Translations under genes and position numbers: made by a program
In this document: positions 6,787-10,348 of the stretch, piece by piece
How the letters are laid out: each line of letters starts with the position of its first letter
Numbering within the stretch: the stretch's first letter is position 1
The notes under the pieces: model-generated
What the model saw: the letters and a program-made list of their open reading frames with translations, nothing else
Databases searched by the model: none
What the model was told of the DNA's origin: nothing
Origin: Actinomycetota bacterium
Lineage (GTDB): Bacteria > Actinomycetota > Acidimicrobiia > Spongiisociales > ZC4RG35
Assembly: GCA_003242515.1 (NCBI GenBank)
Contig: QGUS01000039.1
Location: 1-10,348, forward strand
Reading direction: 5' to 3'
Length of the DNA: 10,348 bases

Positions 6787-7823
6787 ACCGCGAAGGTACC
6801 CGCGGCGAGGCGGGCGCGGATGACCTCGGTCGGGGCCTGCCAGACCTTGTAGTCGACGAGGGGGCGGAACCCCATCTCGACGTTGATGGCCAGCATCGGG
6901 GCGTTGGAGCCGGCGTTCATCGTGTCTATGCGCTCGATCTGCGGCCGGTCCGCCCGCAGCCACCGGGCCATCTCCGCCTTCAGCCACTTGCCGAGACCAC
7001 GGCCCCGGTGGGCGTGATGGACACCGGTGTCCTCCTGCCAGGCATGGGTCTGCCAGTGCCGCGGCAGGAACACGTCGGTGAAGCCGGCGAACTCGCCGGT
7101 GGCCTTGTGGAGGGCGCCGATGGCGTAGTAGTCGTCGCCACGGGCCTCGGTCTCCTCCTCCTCGGCACGCCACTTCTCCGGCGTCATGATCAGCTCCTCG
7201 TGCTCGAGCTCCCCGTCGGGGGCGTCGTTCATGACGCACTTGATGCGGGCCCAGGCCTCGAGGTGCTCGTCCGGCACTCGGGTCTCGAACCGCACCAGCT
7301 CGTACTCGGCAGACGACCGCTCCCGGGACCTCTGGACCCAGCGATCCATCAAGTCCCAGTCGATGTCCCGGGTGAGCAGACGGTTCCGCCGGAGGGTGAG
7401 GACATGGCTCATGCCGAGCCTCTCCACCTCGTCGTTGTCCGGGAGGTGGGAGGCGAGGTCGATGGCCAGGCGCTCGACACCCTGCTGCTCGCCCCAGTCG
7501 ATGACGTGGGCCAGCAGACGCTCGCCCACTCCCCCGTCGCGGTGACGGGGCGAGACCATCAGCCAGATCTGCATGTTGGCCGGGTCGTCCAGGGGCAGCC
7601 GCTTGATGTCGGCGAAGCCGACTACCTCGCCGTCGATCTCGGCGTAGAAGCGGTCACGGGTGTCGTGCTCGGGGCAGGAAGCCTGCCACCGGGTCAGGTG
7701 ATAGAGGAACGGGGCCGGCTCGTCACCGGGGACCTCATCCCGCTCATAGGCGGCGACGACTTCGTAGACGCCGCGCAGAACTCTCTCGCTTGCGTTGTTC
7801 GCGTCGAATTCGAGGATCTTCAT
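6783..7823 (-). CDS. Tandem-domain GNAT N-acetyltransferase
   Basis: Acetyl-CoA-dependent acyltransferase with two GNAT folds in 346 residues. Domain 1 (about 1-150) has the acetyl-CoA loop VSPRHRDGGVGERLL (90-104; R95 to G100 as RxxGxG). Domain 2 (about 175-340) has GVHHAHRGRGLGKWLK (267-282; R273 to G278) and the DTMNAGSNAPMLAINVEMGFRP block (300-321) that is typical of active domains in a large actinobacterial group. Mycothiol synthase (MshD) and Eis-type enzymes share the multi-domain plan, but nothing identifies either, so the acceptor substrate is unknown. I start at ATG 7823, not TTG 7832. No good ribosome site is visible; a TAGTTT element lies about 20 bases upstream on the minus strand. 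The downstream reductase overlaps by 4 bases, suggesting joint production. Confidence 0.9.
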   Translation of the reverse strand: MKILEFDANNASERVLRGVYEVVAAYERDEVPGDEPAPFLYHLTRWQASCPEHDTRDRFYAEIDGEVVGFADIKRLPLDDPANMQIWLMVSPRHRDGGVGERLLAHVIDWGEQQGVERLAIDLASHLPDNDEVERLGMSHVLTLRRNRLLTRDIDWDLMDRWVQRSRERSSAEYELVRFETRVPDEHLEAWARIKCVMNDAPDGELEHEELIMTPEKWRAEEEETEARGDDYYAIGALHKATGEFAGFTDVFLPRHWQTHAWQEDTGVHHAHRGRGLGKWLKAEMARWLRADRPQIERIDTMNAGSNAPMLAINVEMGFRPLVDYKVWQAPTEVIRARLAAGTFAV

Positions 7824-7908
7824 TTTTCGCAATCTGGGTCGAAAACTACGTGCTTCGTGGGTGGCGATGCGGGGCGCGTCTGCCCGATGCGGGCGCGCGT
7901 GAACCCCG

Positions 7909-7926
7909 TCCGGACATCCGTCCGGA
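7909..7926 (-). terminator. Weak hairpin after the small membrane protein gene
   Basis: TCCGGA at 7909-7914 and again at 7921-7926 (a self-complementary hexamer) can pair around a 6-base loop, 18 bases beyond the stop at 7944. There is no run of T, so termination is only a possibility; it may equally be chance in GC-rich DNA. Confidence 0.2.
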
Positions 7927-7943
7927 GGCTTGCGACGAAGCAG

Positions 7944-8258
7944 CTAACCCTCTGCGTCGGCCTCGATGTCCGCCGGCTCGTCCGGAGTGGACGGAGCTGC
8001 CTCGGACTCGGGCCTGAAGATCCCGCGATCAGCGAGGACCGGGATCACCTGGTCGGTGATCTCCTTTGCCTTGTCTTCCCCGAAGCGCGGCGTCAGCTTT
8101 GCCTGCATGCGCTCACGCGCCTCGGACTCGGTGAGGCCGGCGTATTCCTCCTTCTTGGTGGCGAGGAATCGCACCACCGCAGTCACGATGCCGCCGAATA
8201 CCGCCAACCTGAGCAGGAAGCGGAGCGGCCGTCTGCGGCCCTCTTCTTTGGAACCCAT
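7944..8258 (-). CDS. Small single-pass membrane protein of unknown function
   Basis: Not recognised. The 104 residues consist of a strongly basic start (KEEGRRRPLR), one hydrophobic segment (about 13-30, FLLRLAVFGGIVTAVVRF), a charged helix-forming middle (about 34-75, with TESEARERMQAK and DKAKEITDQV) and an acidic, Pro/Ser-rich tail (PESEAAPSTPDEPADIEADAEG region). The charge pattern suggests N-in with the rest outside, or a tail held near the inner face; the topology is not certain. The start is well supported: GGAGGTGA lies 4 bases before ATG 8258, the strongest ribosome site in the window. It is divergent from the secreted-protein gene at 8361 and 120 bases ahead of the acetyltransferase on the same strand. 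No catalytic motif is seen. Confidence 0.72.
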   Translation of the reverse strand: MGSKEEGRRRPLRFLLRLAVFGGIVTAVVRFLATKKEEYAGLTESEARERMQAKLTPRFGEDKAKEITDQVIPVLADRGIFRPESEAAPSTPDEPADIEADAEG

Positions 8259-8278
8259 GGGTTCACCTCCGGCCGTAG

Positions 8279-8284
8279 ATGCTA
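8279..8284 (-). promoter_or_regulatory. Possible -10 element of the small membrane protein gene
   Basis: The minus strand has TAGCAT (8284-8279), the same hexamer as proposed for sufD, ending 20 bases before the ATG and 8 before the GGAGGTGA ribosome site. No good -35 is seen. It is offered as a candidate only. Confidence 0.25.
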
Positions 8285-8348
8285 CCTCCGGGTCCGTCTT
8301 TCTGCCTGGAGTAACGCCAACCCCCTACATGGACCGGGCCGTTTCGCG

Positions 8349-8354
8349 TAGTTT
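8349..8354 (+). promoter_or_regulatory. -10-like element for a leaderless transcript
   Basis: TAGTTT (8349-8354) ends exactly 6 bases before ATG 8361, which places the expected transcription start at or next to the A of the start codon. No clear Shine-Dalgarno lies between, and the -35 area (around 8326-8331) is poor. Leaderless messages with this geometry are frequent in Actinobacteria. Confidence 0.4.
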
Positions 8355-8360
8355 CGGGGC

Positions 8361-8912
8361 ATGGCACGCGTCGCCGTGGCCATCGCCGTGGTGATCGCAC
8401 TGGCTGCGGGTGTCTGGTGGCTCTGGCCCGATGCGGGGGCCGGCCCGACCACCACCCTGCCCGTGGCCGCGTCCACCACCACCGAGCCCCCGACCACCAC
8501 CACGACCGCGCCGCCCACCACGACCACCACCGATCACCTCGTGGACACGGTCGAAGAGGCGGAGGAGGTGCTGCGTGACCTTTGGTTCAGGTGGTTCCTC
8601 GGTGTCTACGAACAGGACGTGGAGACCATCCGGGGAGTGGTCTTTCTAGAGAGCCAGTTAGAGGAAGCTCAACAGAGTTTCGAGAGAGCGGAGTACCTGC
8701 GACGACCGGACCCAAGTGACATCTCGTTCAGCGATACCGAGATCCTGCTCAGCAGCCCTAGTTGCCTAGCTGTTTGGTCGACTCTCCACCTCACCGGCTT
8801 CCGAGAAGGGAGTAGCCAAGCAGTTCACATAGTCCGCTGGGCCGACGACCACTGGGTTATGCACACCCTTTGGCGCTACCGCAACGACCTATGGCTAAAC
8901 GACTGCAACTGA
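8361..8912 (+). CDS. Signal-anchored protein with Thr/Pro linker and unknown C-terminal domain
   Basis: Function not recognised. The 183-residue product has a hydrophobic N-terminal segment (about 3-22, ending VWWLW) that should anchor or export it; a Thr/Pro/Ala linker (about 30-57, three runs of TTTT or longer); and a compact domain (about 59-183) that opens with an acidic helix (DTVEEAEEVLRDLWFRWF) and ends in strand-like, Trp-rich sequence (VHIVRWADDHWVMHTLWRY). This helix-then-sheet pattern with Trp near the end recalls NTF2/SnoaL-like folds, but that is only an impression. It has two cysteines, C135 and C182. From about codon 93 onwards the DNA is less GC-rich and uses codons that are rare elsewhere here (CTA for L96, TTA for L100, AGA). 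It overlaps the next gene by 22 bases, so the two are probably coupled. Confidence 0.78.
   Translation: MARVAVAIAVVIALAAGVWWLWPDAGAGPTTTLPVAASTTTEPPTTTTTAPPTTTTTDHLVDTVEEAEEVLRDLWFRWFLGVYEQDVETIRGVVFLESQLEEAQQSFERAEYLRRPDPSDISFSDTEILLSSPSCLAVWSTLHLTGFREGSSQAVHIVRWADDHWVMHTLWRYRNDLWLNDCN
8448..8531 (+). repeat. Thr/Pro low-complexity coding repeat
   Basis: Irregular ACC/ACG triplets, mixed with Pro and Ala codons, encode the linker at residues 30-57 of the anchored protein. Synonymous Thr codons are mixed, so this is protein-level low complexity and not a perfect microsatellite, though it may still vary in length between strains. Confidence 0.7.
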
Positions 8913-9706
8913 TCTTGGTTCTTGTTGTTCTTCTGCTGCTTCCGGCTCCTGCGCGCGCCGAGGAGTTTGTTGCCTGCTGGACTCACAAGGAGTGGGGTCG
9001 CCTGTTCGGCAGATACGTCGATGTGAGCCGCTGCCGCCTAGCCGGCGGAGGGATCGCTGACTTCGCCTCAGACGCCGACATCCCCGCCGACCTCTACCCG
9101 ATGCTGGGCACGGTGAACGGCACCGTGTGTTGGTTCTACACCTCCCGGCCCGACTTCACCTGGGAGATCGTCTTCGTCTACCCCAACGGTGACGCCGACA
9201 TCCGGTTGCGAAACCCCGCGGGCCCCAACACGCCGGTGGGCATCTTCTCCCGGTGCTCCGCCGAGCCCGCGGACCTCGACCTGCGCCGCGCCGTATGGGA
9301 GCGGGTCATGTCCTACCTCCATCCCCCGCCCGACCCCGACCTCGACCCGCGACCCGGTCTCGGGGTCACCGGGATGGAGACCCGTCTCACCGTTCCCGTG
9401 CCCGAGCCCTTCCAGGACTTCCTCTTCGAGGCCGGCTTGATGCTGGAGGTCGACATCCAGGTCGGCGATGTCGTCGTGCACTGGGGCGACGGGCGAATCA
9501 CGCGACACCCGGCCTCTCTCATGGCCTCCGGCGAACCGGCCGTCCACCGTTACGAGCGGAAGGACCCCGGCACCAAGGTCACGATCGCCTATGTCTGGCG
9601 GGTCCGCTGGCGCCCGAACGCCGGGACCTGGTACACCCTGGACGTCCCCGACACGCTGACCACGGTCGACTACCCGGTCAACGAGATCGTCTCCGTCCTC
9701 GGGTAG
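8891..9706 (+). CDS. Secreted protein of unknown function with four cysteines and a PKD-like WGDG segment
   Basis: Not recognised as a named family. From ATG 8891 it has 271 residues with a clear Sec signal peptide (basic MAKR, hydrophobic 6-18, cleavage expected after ARA at 21-23). The mature part has four cysteines (C29, C48, C80, C122), all in the first half, suggesting two disulfides; a Pro-rich spacer (145-157, PPPDPDLDPRP); and a second half (about 163-271) with VVVHWGDG (194-201) and HRYERKDPGTKVTIAYVW (219-236), which has the strand and turn pattern of PKD/Ig-like domains. The start lies inside the preceding gene (22-base overlap) without a ribosome site, which suggests coupled translation. 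An earlier TTG at 8870 is rejected because it would put extra residues before the signal peptide. No enzymatic motif is visible; adhesion or surface binding is inference. Confidence 0.83.
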   Translation: MAKRLQLILVLVVLLLLPAPARAEEFVACWTHKEWGRLFGRYVDVSRCRLAGGGIADFASDADIPADLYPMLGTVNGTVCWFYTSRPDFTWEIVFVYPNGDADIRLRNPAGPNTPVGIFSRCSAEPADLDLRRAVWERVMSYLHPPPDPDLDPRPGLGVTGMETRLTVPVPEPFQDFLFEAGLMLEVDIQVGDVVVHWGDGRITRHPASLMASGEPAVHRYERKDPGTKVTIAYVWRVRWRPNAGTWYTLDVPDTLTTVDYPVNEIVSVLG

Positions 9707-9721
9707 CCGCCCTCACCTCTG

Positions 9722-9754
9722 GATCCGCCCACGCGGAGAAAAAGCCCCCGGATC
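9722..9754 (+). terminator. Possible hairpin terminator after the secreted protein gene
   Basis: Two alternative hairpins lie 15-50 bases past the stop: TCCGC/GCGGA with a 4-base loop (9724-9737), and GATCCG (9722-9727) with CGGATC (9749-9754). No T-run follows. It is placed correctly between the stop at 9706 and the next promoter, but is weak. Confidence 0.3.
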
Positions 9755-9758
9755 GGGT

Positions 9759-9787
9759 GTGACATCTCGAATCGCGGGTAATAGGGT
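9759..9787 (+). promoter_or_regulatory. Promoter of the CAP-domain protein gene
   Basis: GTGACA (9759-9764, five of six matches to TTGACA), a 17-base spacer and TAGGGT (9782-9787, TANNNT) stand before ATG 9819. The expected start near 9794 gives a leader of about 25 bases with AGGG close to the ATG. Its structure closely matches the sigma gene promoter (TTGCCA, 17, TAGGTT). Confidence 0.55.
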
Positions 9788-9818
9788 GCGTCCCCCAGCG
9801 GAGTCAGGGTCAGGGCTG

Positions 9819-10348
9819 ATGGTTCGACTTGGCGCGGTAGCGATCGCACTGGTCACGCTGGTGGCGGTCGCGCTCATCGCCAGGCCGTCCACCTCAGAGG
9901 AGATACACCCCGCGGAAGCAGCGGCTCTTCGTCACGCGCCCGCCTCGATCTACGACGACACCACCACGACCGAGCAGGAGACCGAGGTCCTCCACGGGCT
10001 GGCCGGTTCCGTCATCTCGGCCGAAGAAGAGATCGAAGCGCTCGCCCAGATCACCACCACCTCGTCGAGCACCACGACGACCACCGTCACCACGACGACC
10101 CGACCGAAGACGATGTCCACGACCAAGCCCCGCAGCACGGGCACCACGGCACCGAAGCCGGCGGGTGGGTTCAACGCCGCCTACGAGGCCGAGTTTGCCC
10201 GGCTGATCAACGGCTACCGGTCGTCCCACGGCCTCGCTCCCCTGGCCCGCCACAGCGGTCTGGACTCCTACGCCCGCAACTGGGCGGAGTACATGGCCGA
10301 CAACAACAAGTTCGGCCACTCCGAAACCTCGCAGCTGCTGTCCCAGGG
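9819..10348 (+). CDS. Exported CAP/SCP-domain (YkwD-like) protein with Thr-rich linker, 3' end cut by window edge
   Basis: The first 176 residues are present and the frame is open to the end. It starts with a hydrophobic signal or anchor segment (about 4-21), continues with an acidic stalk (26-77, with IYDDTTTTEQET and AEEEIEAL) and a Thr/Ser-rich linker (79-111), and then begins a CAP domain: FARLINGYRSSHGLAPLARH (126-145), LDSYARNWAEYMA (148-160) and FGHSE (165-169), where H167 is the first of the conserved CAP histidines. Bacterial CAP proteins are secreted or wall-associated and largely of unknown activity; spore or envelope roles are known for some. The stalk plus linker would hold the domain away from the membrane. 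It has its own promoter, so it is not necessarily in an operon with the previous pair. Confidence 0.85.
   Translation, partial: MVRLGAVAIALVTLVAVALIARPSTSEEIHPAEAAALRHAPASIYDDTTTTEQETEVLHGLAGSVISAEEEIEALAQITTTSSSTTTTTVTTTTRPKTMSTTKPRSTGTTAPKPAGGFNAAYEAEFARLINGYRSSHGLAPLARHSGLDSYARNWAEYMADNNKFGHSETSQLLSQ
10053..10148 (+). repeat. Thr/Ser low-complexity coding repeat
   Basis: Mixed ACC/ACG/TCG codons encode a linker rich in Thr, Ser, Lys and Pro (residues 79-110 of the CAP protein). It is the second such linker in three consecutive genes. The long open frame on the opposite strand here is its shadow, not a gene. Confidence 0.65.

Noticed and set aside
6787..7239. N-terminal extension of the reductase frame into the acetyltransferase gene
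   Set aside because: That part is an out-of-frame reading of the acetyltransferase; the reductase family sequence begins just after GTG 6786, which overlaps the upstream stop.
7824..7832. TTG at 7832 as start of the acetyltransferase
   Set aside because: It adds only three residues and has no ribosome site; ATG 7823 is the simpler start.
8448..8531. Tandem triplets considered as a CRISPR or minisatellite
   Set aside because: No unit of repeat length with spacers exists; the triplets are irregular and in frame with a Thr/Pro linker.
8282..8537. Minus-strand frames rich in Val/Gly opposite the Thr linker
   Set aside because: They are reverse translations of Thr codons (ACC/ACG give GGT/CGT) and show no domain or ribosome site.
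9894..10319. Minus-strand open frame opposite the CAP-domain gene
   Set aside because: The plus strand encodes a signal segment, linker and CAP motifs in one continuous frame; the minus frame is its low-complexity shadow.
1..10348. Defence system, mobile element or biosynthetic cluster
   Set aside because: No nuclease, transposase, integrase, toxin-antitoxin pair, terminal repeats or modular synthase motifs were found; the genes are mostly core-type or exported.

Overview
The window is high-GC bacterial DNA with densely packed genes, strong C/G preference at third codon positions, GTG and TTG starts, and 4-base start/stop overlaps. A suf cluster carrying a Rieske gene between sufD and sufC, TANNNT-type -10 elements, and secreted proteins with long threonine linkers all point to an actinobacterium. 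My best guess is Acidimicrobiia or a close relative; this is inferred from gene style, not from a marker gene. No intergenic stretch exceeds about 180 bases, and I see no tRNA, rRNA, CRISPR array, insertion sequence or phage gene.

Region 1 (1-4994, minus strand) reads from right to left. It begins with a membrane-anchored DUF4015-type putative glycoside hydrolase, followed after 64 bases by sufD, a Rieske [2Fe-2S] protein and sufC, each overlapping the next by 4 bases, and then an M42-like metallopeptidase that runs off the window. SufC is the ATPase and SufD a scaffold partner of Fe-S cluster assembly. The usual sufB upstream and sufS/sufU downstream are absent from this segment.

Region 2 (about 5000-6118) is a divergent promoter region followed, on the plus strand, by a housekeeping-type (sigma-70 family) sigma factor without region 1.1.

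Region 3 (6115-8258, minus strand) holds a small single-pass membrane protein, a two-domain GNAT acetyltransferase and a RibD-C-type pyrimidine reductase. The last two overlap by 4 bases. The reductase and the sigma gene run tail to tail and share the palindrome CTAG for their two stop codons.

Region 4 (8349-10348, plus strand) is a run of exported proteins. It starts with a signal-anchored protein with a Thr/Pro linker and an unrecognised C-terminal domain. An overlapping secreted protein follows, with four cysteines and a PKD-like WGDG segment. Last is the start of a CAP/SCP-domain protein, also with a Thr-rich linker. The boundary of the first two genes is distinctly less GC-rich than its surroundings.

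I found no clearly new multi-gene system. The most open questions are the pair of unknown exported proteins (8361-9706), the make-up of the incomplete suf operon with its peptidase and glycosidase neighbours, and the altered region 2.4/3.0 junction of the sigma factor.
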